This document shows, piece by piece, positions 27,692 to 36,058 of a DNA stretch of 64,000 nucleotides (within the stretch, counting starts at the first letter, position 1; every line of letters begins with the position of its first letter). A model generated the notes under the pieces. The model was not told the DNA's origin and did no database searches. It saw only the letters and a list, made by a program, of their open reading frames with translations. The stretch lies in NCBI GenBank assembly GCA_000196815.1, contig FP929003.1, positions 1,116,001 to 1,180,000 of the forward strand, given 5' to 3'. Source of the DNA: Nitrospira defluvii. GTDB lineage: Bacteria > Nitrospirota > Nitrospiria > Nitrospirales > Nitrospiraceae. Made by a program: the position numbers and the translations under genes.

Positions 27692-29038
27692 TTAGTTCAC
27701 CCATAAGCGCTGATACCATTTCTTCTCCTCGCCGGCCGGCACCGAAGCGATGTTCATCGTCCGACGGATGTCGCCGATGTTCCAGCCTGTCAGTGACGCC
27801 AGCGTGTGCGCCTCCCGCTCATATCGCTCCCGCAGTTGATGCCGGTACGCCGTGGCGGCGGCGCATTCATCGGTTCCACTCCAGGGATGGCGAAGGATAT
27901 AACGCGCCTGAAAGTTACTGCGATCCGAGGTCTCCTGGAACATCAGGTCTTCAGGAAAGTGCGCGGCGTCGTAGCGCACGTGCAGCCGGGTGAGGAACAC
28001 GTTCTGCGCCATCGGCATGCTCGTGCCCGTCCGTCCGGTTCCATCCTGCCAGAAGACGCCCAAACCGCGGAGTTCGTCGGCAGTGAGCGGATTGGCCGCG
28101 CAGGGGTCGCACCAGTTCATGTCCCAGGCATACTCCATGAACAGGCCGCGTTCGCTCTCCCGTTTCACCTGCTGCGTGAACAGGTCGCGGTAGAAGTCCC
28201 CGAATTTGTTTTTCACGTAGAGCGGAATTTCCTGTGCCTCGGGGAGTCGTACGGTCCGGTAATTTGTCGTCTCTACCCGGCCCTGCTTCGTCAGAAAATA
28301 GATAAACAGCTCCTGTGCGCCGTCGGCATTCACCGTGCCGAGCCGGATCGGCAACATGAACTTCGGCGATTCGAATGCAATCTGAAGCGGTCGGAGGTGC
28401 GTCAAGCCGAGCTTCGTCTGCTCGCCCAGATTCACCTTGGCGACGAAAAATTTCATGCCCTGTTTGAGATAGCTGTGGAGGACGACCGACGCCCCGTTCG
28501 GGATGCGATAACCGTTCTCGGTCAGCCAGCTTTCGAGCCCGTTGCTTTCCTTAGCCGAGAGAATCAAGATGTCGTACTCTCCGACCATGTATTCTGCTTC
28601 GACCGTGACCCCTAAGGCCTTGTCACGCTCACGGGCCGGCGCTGACGCGGGCGCCATGCTTTTCATCGCGTCCATGCTCCGGCGCTCCATGAGTTCATGA
28701 CGCAGGCAGGGATTCTCGTCGAAGTATTCCACGAGCCGGGGTGCCGAGTAGTCGGCCAGGTGCTTCAGCACCGCCGGATTGCCGACGTGGATCTGCTCCC
28801 TCTCCAGGAGGGTCGGCACCGGCACCACCAGCGCAAACTCCTTCACATCGCCTCTGAAATCGTTTGCCATGGTGATGACCGTTTTGTTCTCGTGTCGCGC
28901 GATGGCCACTTCCGAAGCCTTGTTGAAGAGTTGGGTGTCGGCCTTGCCGACGTAGAAACCGCAGAAGGCCGAGGCCTCGCCGCTCCACGCGAGCAGGCCC
29001 AGGGTGAGTAACAATGAAGGAACGATGACGCGTCTCAT
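27692..29038 (-). CDS. DUF2330 secreted protein (internal start in the joined frame)
   Basis: 448 residues. The signal peptide ends GEASA, then the mature N terminus FCGFYVGKADTQLFNKAS and EFALVVPVP match DUF2330. A WDMNWCDPC motif lies further on, and the C-terminal region carries a Cys. These proteins are exported, and their role is unknown. The ATG at 29038 has AAGGAGG five bases upstream, one of the best ribosome binding sites in the window. It is listed separately because independent initiation here is more likely than a mature fusion: a signal peptide in mid-protein would be odd. Confidence 0.75.
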   Translation of the reverse strand: MRRVIVPSLLLTLGLLAWSGEASAFCGFYVGKADTQLFNKASEVAIARHENKTVITMANDFRGDVKEFALVVPVPTLLEREQIHVGNPAVLKHLADYSAPRLVEYFDENPCLRHELMERRSMDAMKSMAPASAPARERDKALGVTVEAEYMVGEYDILILSAKESNGLESWLTENGYRIPNGASVVLHSYLKQGMKFFVAKVNLGEQTKLGLTHLRPLQIAFESPKFMLPIRLGTVNADGAQELFIYFLTKQGRVETTNYRTVRLPEAQEIPLYVKNKFGDFYRDLFTQQVKRESERGLFMEYAWDMNWCDPCAANPLTADELRGLGVFWQDGTGRTGTSMPMAQNVFLTRLHVRYDAAHFPEDLMFQETSDRSNFQARYILRHPWSGTDECAAATAYRHQLRERYEREAHTLASLTGWNIGDIRRTMNIASVPAGEEKKWYQRLWVN

Positions 29039-29971
29039 GAGAACCTCCTTGGTTGGTGACACGAGAGAAACGGGGGCAGAACGAGGATGACTACCGGCTG
29101 AGGGGCGGGCATTGATGTGTAACGACGAGTTTGGTGATGCGCAACCTGTCGATGCCCTAGTCCAAGCGTAACGAGCACCGGGAAACAGATGGTCGAGTAC
29201 CGGGACGAGTGGTGTGCACGCGATCAGTCCCCACAGCGGCCCATTCGGGCGGAATAATCCGAACTGAACGTAGAGCGCGGCGAGGGCGATGCAGAGGGCA
29301 TAGGCCATTCGCCCGGTGCGGGAGTCGGGTGTGGTTTTGGGATCGGAGATCATGAAAAAGGCAAAGATGAGCAGCGCGCCGCTGTCGATCTGGTGGAGGG
29401 GAATCGTCAACGGATCGCCGAGCCGGAGTGCGCGAGCAAAGAGGAGGCCGACGTAGACGGCAAGGAAGGCGAGCGTCACATCCGCCCTCGCCGCGCGGGT
29501 CACGACGAGGCTGCCGAGGCAGGCGACGAGGAAGCCGAACCAGACGACCTGCCCCCATTGTCCCGGCGAGATCCAACCCAGGCCGGTGGCGAGCATGACG
29601 GCGAGGGCGAGATTGGTCGGATTGAACAGGTGCTTCTCTTGCCAACGAAAGACGAACTTACTGCCGACGGCGACGACCGAGGCCAATGCCGCGATGGCGA
29701 GGTGATCGGTGCGGAGCAGGATGCAGAGCGACAGGGAAGAGATGAGGGCGCTCTTAGGATCAAAGCATGGAAGCTTGGCGTAACGTGTTCCGGCATATTG
29801 TGTGAGCAACGCTGTTCCGATCGTGACGGCGATCTGCCAGAAGCTCAGGTCGAAGTTGAGCCAGAAGAGACCGTAGATCAGCAACGTTCCCAGACTGGCG
29901 ATTTGATAGAGGCGGGGATCGCGCCGGTGAGTCGATGGGTTCGATTGGGATGTGCCCTCGATGTGTTCCAT
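27692..29971 (-). CDS. continuous frame: RnfD/NqrB-like membrane domain joined to DUF2330 protein
   Basis: The reading frame has no stop from the ATG at 29971 to 27692 (759 residues). Residues 1-280 are an RnfD/NqrB-like polytopic membrane domain: FNPTNLALAVML, ISDPKTTPDSRTGRMAYA and GPLWGLIACTPLVPVLD, as in single-gene RnfD-like proteins. A 35-residue low-complexity linker follows, then MRRVIVPSLLL, a signal peptide and a complete DUF2330 domain. A strong ribosome binding site inside the linker (29044-29050) argues that DUF2330 is normally translated separately. The membrane gene therefore lost its stop, or a sequencing error hides it, or both products are made. The start at 29971 follows GGGAGG; the GTG at 29986 is less likely. 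Confidence 0.7.
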   Translation of the reverse strand: MEHIEGTSQSNPSTHRRDPRLYQIASLGTLLIYGLFWLNFDLSFWQIAVTIGTALLTQYAGTRYAKLPCFDPKSALISSLSLCILLRTDHLAIAALASVVAVGSKFVFRWQEKHLFNPTNLALAVMLATGLGWISPGQWGQVVWFGFLVACLGSLVVTRAARADVTLAFLAVYVGLLFARALRLGDPLTIPLHQIDSGALLIFAFFMISDPKTTPDSRTGRMAYALCIALAALYVQFGLFRPNGPLWGLIACTPLVPVLDHLFPGARYAWTRASTGCASPNSSLHINARPSAGSHPRSAPVSLVSPTKEVLMRRVIVPSLLLTLGLLAWSGEASAFCGFYVGKADTQLFNKASEVAIARHENKTVITMANDFRGDVKEFALVVPVPTLLEREQIHVGNPAVLKHLADYSAPRLVEYFDENPCLRHELMERRSMDAMKSMAPASAPARERDKALGVTVEAEYMVGEYDILILSAKESNGLESWLTENGYRIPNGASVVLHSYLKQGMKFFVAKVNLGEQTKLGLTHLRPLQIAFESPKFMLPIRLGTVNADGAQELFIYFLTKQGRVETTNYRTVRLPEAQEIPLYVKNKFGDFYRDLFTQQVKRESERGLFMEYAWDMNWCDPCAANPLTADELRGLGVFWQDGTGRTGTSMPMAQNVFLTRLHVRYDAAHFPEDLMFQETSDRSNFQARYILRHPWSGTDECAAATAYRHQLRERYEREAHTLASLTGWNIGDIRRTMNIASVPAGEEKKWYQRLWVN
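29044..29050 (-). promoter_or_regulatory. strong internal ribosome binding site for DUF2330
   Basis: AAGGAGG on the minus strand, five bases before the ATG at 29038, located within the open frame that continues from the upstream RnfD-like coding region. Confidence 0.75.
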
Positions 29972-30068
29972 GTGTCCTCCCTTCACAGGAGGGTATGGGG
30001 TGATGGAGGGAATCCTTTCAGGCGTTGAGAAGGTCGGAGAAATTTACAGGATTGTAAGAGGTTAGGAG

Positions 30069-30185
30069 GGCAGCGGCCCGGTGGTCCTTCTTGCTCGCCT
30101 CCCGCGCACCATGGGTCTATCCCATTTCCAAGTTATGGGCGAGGCTCGGTCAATGCGCGCAGTGCAGGACCACCGGGCCGCTGCC
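30069..30185. repeat. 117-bp element with perfect 20-bp inverted ends
   Basis: Bases 30069-30088 (GGCAGCGGCCCGGTGG at the left) are the exact reverse complement of 30166-30185. Inside, CTCGCC/GGCGAG and CGCGCA/TGCGCG pairs allow further folding. It lies between the 3' end of the broken hepT gene and the start of the RnfD-like gene, both on the minus strand. It may act as a strong terminator, an RNA processing hairpin or a small mobile palindromic unit. Its sequence is unrelated to the 15594-15774 element, although the design is similar. Confidence 0.65.
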
Positions 30186-30290
30186 TCGAATAGCCTCCGT
30201 AGCGCATCGATTAGGTGCGTGCCCATCTTTTCCAGGCAAGCTGGGGAGGGCGGGCGTTGATCGGAGATTCAGCGAGGAAGGATCGGGAGG

Positions 30291-30709
30291 CTATGACGCA
30301 GAAAGGCGCTTGGCGACTGCCTGAGGGAATTGCTTGAAGTCGTAGAGGTGATGCCGGGAAATTTGGAACACGATGCTCCAGTCGATCGCCTGATAGCTAT
30401 GCACGGCGATGTTTCTGAATCCCACGGTTTTCTTGAGGCGTTGGGCCAGGGCGGGCTGATGATCTGTAGATGGTCGAGACTCTCAAAGTGCTCCGCCACT
30501 GTGGATGGAGCAGGGGAGTCGGACTCGGCGATCAGGTGGGCGGCCAGATCGACAGAGGTTTGAACCGCGCGCTGAAGATTGAGCGCGATGATGTCCTGCA
30601 AGTCCGGATCGTGGCTCAACTGGTCGGCGGACGCCGGCGTTTTCTCTGCGATTCGGTCGCCGCAACGCCGCAACGATTCGAGTTTGGCCTCGACTATATT
30701 CCGATCCAT
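30291..30709 (-). pseudogene. HepT-like toxin, frameshifted
   Basis: The first 83 or so residues from the ATG at 30709 match HepT (MDRNIVEAKLESLRRCGDRI, then DLQDIIALNLQRAVQ and LIAESDSPAP). At about base 30455 the frame shifts by one lost base. The family-like continuation resumes in another frame (ALAQRLKKTVGFRNIAVHSY, then DWSIVFQISRHHLYDFKQF) and ends at the TAG at 30291. The HepT active-site motif RX4-6H (RNIAVH) lies in the shifted half, so the product as read would be inactive. It could be a real mutation or a sequencing error in a CCC/GG run. The partner antitoxin is intact. Confidence 0.8.
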
Positions 30710-31113
30710 GTCTGCCTTCTCTCCGAGAGGATCCGGCGATAGTAGGGCATGACGTCGGCCTCGTCATAGGCCACGCGCCGCAACAGGTCGGCATAGAGCG
30801 TCCGGTTCTTACACAGAACCATGCGCCCCCTCGTCACAATCTGTTGCAACAAGGGGCCGTGTGCCTGAGCGAGGTCGATGAGATCGACCGGTCGACCGAT
30901 TGCAACGGCGAGATCTTCGATGAGTTCAATTTTGGTTTGCGGGGTGAGCGGATTGGCGGTTGCTACTGCGAGATCGCGGTCGCTTTCCCTTCGGCCATGC
31001 CCGGCTGCGAGCGAACCAAACAGGAACGCCATGGTTACGGAAGGATGGTGAACGAGAACATCAATCAACTTGTGATCGAGGCCGGTTGGGGATTGAGATA
31101 ATCGGCGTTCCAC
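30694..31113 (-). CDS. MntA-like nucleotidyltransferase antitoxin
   Basis: 139 residues from the GTG at 31113, which lies after AGAGGAG. Minimal nucleotidyltransferase fold: AFLFGSLAAG near 29-38, then SDRDLAVA at 44-51, the metal-binding DxD-like motif. MntA proteins neutralise HepT by adding AMPs to a Tyr of the toxin. It overlaps the hepT start by 16 bases, the usual arrangement. A TTG start at 31164 is possible but less likely. Confidence 0.82.
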   Translation of the reverse strand: MERRLSQSPTGLDHKLIDVLVHHPSVTMAFLFGSLAAGHGRRESDRDLAVATANPLTPQTKIELIEDLAVAIGRPVDLIDLAQAHGPLLQQIVTRGRMVLCKNRTLYADLLRRVAYDEADVMPYYRRILSERRQTWIGI

Positions 31114-31362
31114 AGTCGATGTCTCCTCTGGTTCCTGAGTATCATGAATGGCCTGTACGTGCAAGGAGAGGGCGGAGAGGCGACCGGCCTAGGAAGACAT
31201 GAACGGCTCACCGGCCCGTCGGCGTCCACAAACGTGGCGCTCGTGATTCTTCGCGCCCTCAGAATGGTCTCCTTCGACGTGCACTGTAACGCCCAATCCA
31301 GCCGCCGTGCCGGGGATAAGAACAGGAGACGAATAAAGAGGTGAGGTATTCGGGTGAGCTGG

Positions 31363-31391
31363 TTGACGGTATTCTGTACATAAAGTAGACT
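31363..31391 (+). promoter_or_regulatory. candidate sigma-70 promoter of the Phd-RelE pair
   Basis: TTGACG (31363-31368), 17-base spacer, TAGACT (31386-31391), 26 bases before the antitoxin start. Both hexamers deviate from consensus. Autorepression by the antitoxin is expected from family behaviour. Confidence 0.4.
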
Positions 31392-31417
31392 GGCCGCAAA
31401 CGAATAGAGGGGACACC

Positions 31418-31699
31418 ATGGCCATCACATCCAAAGACATCATTTCGCTGAGCCAGGCCAGGGCGAAGTTGACAGAATTGTGCGAAGAAGTGCGCACCAA
31501 GGGAAGCGAAAAAATCATCACGAAGAACGGCGGGAGCTGCGCGGCCCTCATCGATGCGGAGCGGCTCGATCACTACCATCGCCTCGAACGAGAACAAATC
31601 CATATTGGATTGCTTCAAGAAGCCATCAAGGGAATCGCTGATCTGAACGCGAAGAAAGTCCTTAGTCTGGCTCAACTCAAGTCACGACATGGCCGTTAA
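31418..31699 (+). CDS. Phd/YefM-family antitoxin
   Basis: 93 residues. The N-terminal half matches Phd/YefM: ISLSQARAKLTELCEEV, then EKIITKNGGSCAALIDAERLD. The C-terminal helix (EQIHIGLLQEAIKGIADL) would wrap the toxin. The start has an AGAGGGGA ribosome binding site. The stop overlaps the toxin start by 11 bases, as in many type II modules. The protein binds its own promoter and the toxin in the cytosol. Confidence 0.88.
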   Translation: MAITSKDIISLSQARAKLTELCEEVRTKGSEKIITKNGGSCAALIDAERLDHYHRLEREQIHIGLLQEAIKGIADLNAKKVLSLAQLKSRHGR

Positions 31700-32063
31700 G
31701 CGACCGGTCTTCACCGAAAACTTCTCCGCGAATCTGGCTGCGATCGGGGTGTTTCTTGAGCCGGATGGGCGGGCTGCATTCGATCGGCTGTTGGACAAGC
31801 TCTTCGACGAAACCATCCCGACTCTCTGCAGGTTCCCGCAGTCCGGGCGGACCTTTCTGAATCGTACCATCAAGTCTACAAAGGCCGAAGAGTTGGTAAA
31901 GCGCCTTCGCGGGCTCATCAAGAAAGACGACGATCTTCGAGAATGCCTGAAGGACGACCATCTGATCCTCTATTTAGTGCGGCAGGACAGAATCGTTTTC
32001 TTGGCCGTCAAGCACCATCGGCAGCTTTCCTTCGATCTCAAACATTTCTGGCAGGAAGAATAG
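31689..32063 (+). CDS. RelE/ParE-family toxin
   Basis: 124 residues, slightly long for the family because of an insert around residues 40-85. Recognisable parts are VFTENFSANLAAIGVFL at the start (ParE-type helices) and DDHLILYLVRQDRIVFLAVKHHRQLSFDL at the end (core strands). It could inhibit gyrase (ParE-like) or cleave mRNA (RelE-like). The sequence does not decide which. Translationally coupled to the antitoxin. Confidence 0.82.
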   Translation: MAVKRPVFTENFSANLAAIGVFLEPDGRAAFDRLLDKLFDETIPTLCRFPQSGRTFLNRTIKSTKAEELVKRLRGLIKKDDDLRECLKDDHLILYLVRQDRIVFLAVKHHRQLSFDLKHFWQEE

Positions 32064-32245
32064 AAGTCAGGCGCGAGCAGGTTAGGAGAGCAAAGAGGGC
32101 CGCCTTTAGTGCATTCTTGTAGAGAACTGTTGTGCGGAAATTGTTTGGACTCAGGTCCCAACGCTGGCAGTATACCGGGTGCTCCAAAGCCTCATTCTGA
32201 AAAGGTCGACAGCTCGAACGGAATCAGTAACTAGAGAGTTGAAAG

Positions 32246-33004
32246 ATGCAGCTTTCGTGGAATGAATACAAGGCTCGGGCATCAGAGGATCTTGCGTCGG
32301 ATGGAGCGTTCATCTATCGCGGTCAGCGAGATGCCAGGTGGAGTCTTAAAACAACTCTGCACCGTACGGCGCTCGTGAGCACAGTACGGGACATGAAGAC
32401 TTACGCAGATGTCGTTTTGCCGCAAGTACATGAGGCTATAGAGGCTTGGGTCGGTCGTAGTTGGGATCTAACGAATCCACTTGGCATGGCCGAATTCGTA
32501 GCCTTCCTGCAACATAACGGTTTTCCTACTCCGCTTCTCGACTGGACATACTCGCCATATGTGGCCGCCTATTTTGCTTTCGAGTCAGTGAACCACTTCC
32601 ACCCTCAGATAGATGAGGTGGCTGTTTTCTCATTTAACAAGCGATCGTGGACTGCGGCTTATCGACAGGTTTATGACTATGCTGACCACACCCCGCATGT
32701 GTCAGTGCTTCAGCCGCGCATGGTTGGTAATCACAAGCTTGCCGTTCAACAAGGGTGTTTCACTTGGTCGAATGTTGAGGATATTGAAGGCCATATTCGG
32801 CTCAATGAGAAAGATGGTAAGCATTTTCTTGTGAAGTGCACGTTTGATGTGCGTGAACGACCGAAGGTGATGAGGGAATTGAGCTTGATGGGAATCTCTG
32901 CAATCCAACTCATGCCGTCTGTCGAAGCTGTTTGCAAGAAGGCACTTGAAGATCTGATTGGACTGAATTCAGTTGGAAAGAAAATGTCGGAAGTCACTCC
33001 ATGA
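32246..33004 (+). CDS. FRG-domain protein
   Basis: 252 residues. FRG-domain signatures: FIYRGQRDARWSLKTTLHR near 22-40, and LQHNGFPTPLLDWTYSPYVAAYFAFE near 89-114. The family is often found in phage-defence or mobile regions and is thought to act on nucleic acids or as an effector. No activity is established for this protein. Codon use is visibly richer in A/T-ending codons than flanking genes, which suggests transfer. It follows the toxin-antitoxin pair by 180 bases. Confidence 0.82.
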   Translation: MQLSWNEYKARASEDLASDGAFIYRGQRDARWSLKTTLHRTALVSTVRDMKTYADVVLPQVHEAIEAWVGRSWDLTNPLGMAEFVAFLQHNGFPTPLLDWTYSPYVAAYFAFESVNHFHPQIDEVAVFSFNKRSWTAAYRQVYDYADHTPHVSVLQPRMVGNHKLAVQQGCFTWSNVEDIEGHIRLNEKDGKHFLVKCTFDVRERPKVMRELSLMGISAIQLMPSVEAVCKKALEDLIGLNSVGKKMSEVTP

Positions 33005-33238
33005 TTGAAAGCCCGTGGTCGGCTTCCCTCTCCCTCGTCTTGCCAATTTCCTCCGTCCTGCTAGAATCCCCGCGCCGATGACAGGTTTGGTTCCCATGGG
33101 CGGCGCAACCTGTAACGTGCGCTGCGGGGGATAGACCTGTGCCACACAGAATGTTGCACGCGAACATCAGCGGCGGCTGCCTGACGGTTGCTTGCACGTC
33201 AGGCTATGCCGATCACTGTTCACCAAGGAGACCTCACC

Positions 33239-34234
33239 ATGCTCTTCATCACCAGCAGAATGCCGACGGTCAATACCGAACCCGAACTGAATCCGAACTT
33301 CGTCTTCGATCTGCGAAACAATTCGTCCAGTCGTGGATTTTTCTGCTGCAGCCGGAACAAGAACGGCGCGATTGAGGAAATCGGCAGTAAGAACTTTTTG
33401 ACGGCGATCAAAGAGTCGCAATATCGGCAGGTGCTCATCTATATCCACGGCTTCTCGAATCTTCCAGAGGATGTCTTCAACGATGCCGAGGAGTTTCAAT
33501 CCCTCTGCAATAAGGAGAAGCACGGGGAGTTGCTCGTGGTCCCCATCATCTGGCCCTGCGATAACGATCTGGGACTCGTCAAAGACTATTGGGACGATCA
33601 GAAAGCGGCGGATCAAAGCGCCTTTGCCTTCGCCCGCATGTTCCAGAAATTCATGGAGTGGAGGAATTCATCCGACGCCAATCCCGACGAGGATCCCTGC
33701 CTCAAGCGGATCAATGTCCTGGCGCACTCCATGGGCAATCGCGTGCTTCGTCAGACGTTGAGCCTTTGGCAGAAGTACGATCAACCGGGCGGGTTGCCGC
33801 TTCTGTTTCGAAATACCTTTCTGATCGCTGCGGATATCTTGAACGAGTCTCTGCACAAGGGCGAAGCCGGGGAGCCGATCAGCCATGCCTCGCGCAACGT
33901 GGTGGTCTATTACGCCTCGGACGACCTGGCGCTTCGGGCAAGCAAGGTCTCAAATCTCAAGAACGCGGAAGCCTCTCGTCGCCTCGGGCACACCGGCCCG
34001 GAAGACATGGATCTGACTCCCAAGAACGTCTATGCCATCGACTGCGATGACGTCAACACGGTGTACGATCCGCCGAAAGGCCATTCATATTTCAGATCGG
34101 GGCGGAGAAAGGGTCAGCCCGGCGTGGTGTTCGACCATATCTTTGAAACGGTCCTGACCGGCCGCGTGTTTCCGAACGATGAGTCCAGGAAGTCGAGTAT
34201 TCTGGAATTGCCCCGATCGAGGTCCAAGGCCTGA
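33239..34234 (+). CDS. DUF900 alpha/beta hydrolase
   Basis: 331 residues from the ATG at 33239, which follows AAGGAGA. Alpha/beta hydrolase fold with LIYIHGFSNL (oxyanion region) near 80 and the nucleophile elbow NVLAHSMGNRVL near 160-171. A His late in the protein (KGHSYF) may complete the triad. DUF900 proteins are uncharacterised esterase-like enzymes, often beside defence genes. No signal peptide, so cytosolic. The upstream frame to 33188 lacks a ribosome binding site and is rejected. Confidence 0.82.
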   Translation: MLFITSRMPTVNTEPELNPNFVFDLRNNSSSRGFFCCSRNKNGAIEEIGSKNFLTAIKESQYRQVLIYIHGFSNLPEDVFNDAEEFQSLCNKEKHGELLVVPIIWPCDNDLGLVKDYWDDQKAADQSAFAFARMFQKFMEWRNSSDANPDEDPCLKRINVLAHSMGNRVLRQTLSLWQKYDQPGGLPLLFRNTFLIAADILNESLHKGEAGEPISHASRNVVVYYASDDLALRASKVSNLKNAEASRRLGHTGPEDMDLTPKNVYAIDCDDVNTVYDPPKGHSYFRSGRRKGQPGVVFDHIFETVLTGRVFPNDESRKSSILELPRSRSKA

Positions 34235-34275
34235 TTTGGATCCCTGGCCCGGCAGATGGCCGTATACTCCATCCC

Positions 34276-34638
34276 ATGCTTGAATTGCTCCTTGTCCTCG
34301 CGACTGTCATCGGCATCGCGCTGATCGGTCTGGTGACAGTCGCCATGACACCACCGCTCATGGTTGAGTTGGGGTTGTGGGGGCTGGCCGCCGGGCTGCT
34401 TATCGGGATCCCCACGGGCTGGTGGTACCATGTCGTGCTCTACCGGACATTGGCCCGACGTATGGCGCTTCCGCGTCGCTGGTGGCGAAGGCCGGTGTCA
34501 CTCCATCCATCGCTGACGCCTGACGAATACCAGAGCGTACGACCCTGGTTTGTCGCGGGTGCGCTGGGGTTTTTTCTGTGCCTCGCCGGAGGAGTCTCGG
34601 CGATCTCAGGCTTGTTGGTGCTCCGGTTTTATCCGTGA
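34276..34638 (+). CDS. small membrane protein, unknown
   Basis: 120 residues with hydrophobic segments at about 1-26, 30-52 and 92-117, and a basic cytosolic loop RTLARRMALPRRWWRRP between them. A short motif LTPDEYQSVRPWF precedes the last helix. No family recognised. It is 41 bases after the DUF900 stop on the same strand and convergent with the DUF4384-like gene. Confidence 0.65.
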   Translation: MLELLLVLATVIGIALIGLVTVAMTPPLMVELGLWGLAAGLLIGIPTGWWYHVVLYRTLARRMALPRRWWRRPVSLHPSLTPDEYQSVRPWFVAGALGFFLCLAGGVSAISGLLVLRFYP

Positions 34639-34670
34639 TGGGGGCTTGTGGAGGTAAGGAATCGCTCGGA

Positions 34671-35969
34671 TTACTGACTGATTGGAATATCGACGGCGAG
34701 CTGGGCGGTGGGTGATACCTCGGGATTCACGACGTAGGTGGCCTGTTCCTGTTGCCCGGACGTGTCGGCTGGAGAGGCCGATTCAACGAGGAGGTTCGCC
34801 GAGAACCGGTCCAGCATGCCGACTTCTTGCATGGTCAGTGGCCCGAACGGCTTCGGTGACAGACGGATCGTCAGCGCCAGCAAGCCATTCTCAGCCGGAG
34901 GAGGCAGTGGAATCTCGCTTCGTTTTCCCTCCGGCAGTTTGAGAGAGATTTTTCCCGTCTCCTGTGGCGGCCACCAGAGTCTGGTGCCGGCGGAGCCGAG
35001 ATTTTGAAGGATTTGCAGATACGCATCCTGAGTCGTCTCCACCGTGATGCGCACCGGCTCTTTACTTCCGGCAGCGATTGCGGCACTCACTTCCCGGCTC
35101 TGTCCGTCGGGGCCCCTTGTCACAAAGCTGTAGCGCAACCCCAGCGGCTTCACTTGCCCGAGTTGTTTGGCCTGTTTGCTCTCTTGCGCGAGACTGCCCG
35201 TATCGGCACGGGGGGACGGTTCGCCATAGAAGAGGGCGCGAGCACTTTTCTTCGGGGCGGCGACACTTGCAGCCGGCGCTACCGCTGGGGCTGGAGTGGC
35301 AGGAGGGGCCTGAACACCGGCCGAGAGTTTCTTGTCCGCCAATGCGGTTGCTTGTTCCGCTATCTTGCCCGGTGCCGTGAGGGGCGCTTGGGCCTGTTTC
35401 CGAGATTCATCTCGCTCGCGTAGCGGCACGGCATTGTCGCGTGCAGCTTTGGCGGCAGGGTATTGTTCCTCCGTCGTCGGCGCGGAACGTTCTCGCTTGG
35501 TCGGTTCGACCGGTGCTTTCGCGTTGAGTCGTGATCTCGCATCGGGCGATGGGGGTGAGTCAGCCGATTGAGGTGCCTGGACTGATGGCCTGGCCTGCTT
35601 CGCGTCTTCGGTCGTGATTGATTGGGCGGCTCGATCGAGACTTTCCTGATAGATTCTCGTGCCGAATGCGAGCGCGAAGATCACGGCGGCGAGACCGCCT
35701 GCGAAGGCGAGTCCGGCCGGCCGCTTGAACCATACCCACCAGGGAAGTGATCCACCGGCTTCGGATGTGTTGAGCCGCTTCAGGGCCTCCAGTAGCCTCC
35801 GGCGCACGGCGGGATCGGACAATAATTCCTTCAGCGCCTGTTCATCGGCCATGGCGTTAAATAGTTGCTGGTCCTGTAAGGCGGCCTTGTAGAGCAGCGA
35901 GCGCTCCTCCGGCGTCAGCGTATTCGCTGCGAATCCACCGAGCAATTTTTCGAGATCGCGTTGAGGCAT
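34671..35969 (-). CDS. anti-sigma-like membrane protein with DUF4384-like C-terminal domain
   Basis: 432 residues. An N-terminal cytosolic helical region (about 1-78, with MPQRDLEKLLGGFAANTLTPEER, like zinc-less anti-sigma domains) is followed by one membrane helix (84-103), a long Pro/Ala/Lys/Glu-rich periplasmic linker (110-260), and a C-terminal beta domain (about 275-405, with VETTQDAYLQILQNL and LKLPEGKRSEIPLPP) resembling DUF4384. It follows an ECF sigma gene in the same direction, so it probably holds that sigma factor and senses an envelope condition. The exact signal is unknown. Confidence 0.78.
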   Translation of the reverse strand: MPQRDLEKLLGGFAANTLTPEERSLLYKAALQDQQLFNAMADEQALKELLSDPAVRRRLLEALKRLNTSEAGGSLPWWVWFKRPAGLAFAGGLAAVIFALAFGTRIYQESLDRAAQSITTEDAKQARPSVQAPQSADSPPSPDARSRLNAKAPVEPTKRERSAPTTEEQYPAAKAARDNAVPLRERDESRKQAQAPLTAPGKIAEQATALADKKLSAGVQAPPATPAPAVAPAASVAAPKKSARALFYGEPSPRADTGSLAQESKQAKQLGQVKPLGLRYSFVTRGPDGQSREVSAAIAAGSKEPVRITVETTQDAYLQILQNLGSAGTRLWWPPQETGKISLKLPEGKRSEIPLPPPAENGLLALTIRLSPKPFGPLTMQEVGMLDRFSANLLVESASPADTSGQQEQATYVVNPEVSPTAQLAVDIPISQ

Positions 35970-35974
35970 AAAGA

Positions 35975-36010
35975 GTCGTCGTTCGTGAAGCGTATCTCGT
36001 GAAGCGATGG
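35975..36010. repeat. short interspersed TTCACG/GATACG-type repeat
   Basis: Between the sigma and anti-sigma genes. On the minus strand it reads CGCTTCACGAGATACG then CTTCACGAACGACGAC, made of the same words as 24339-24363, 55321-55432 and 56844-56880. Confidence 0.65.
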
Positions 36011-36058
36011 ACCTATCCGGTCATATCGCACTGAGCCGGAGGTTCGTGCACCTACCCA

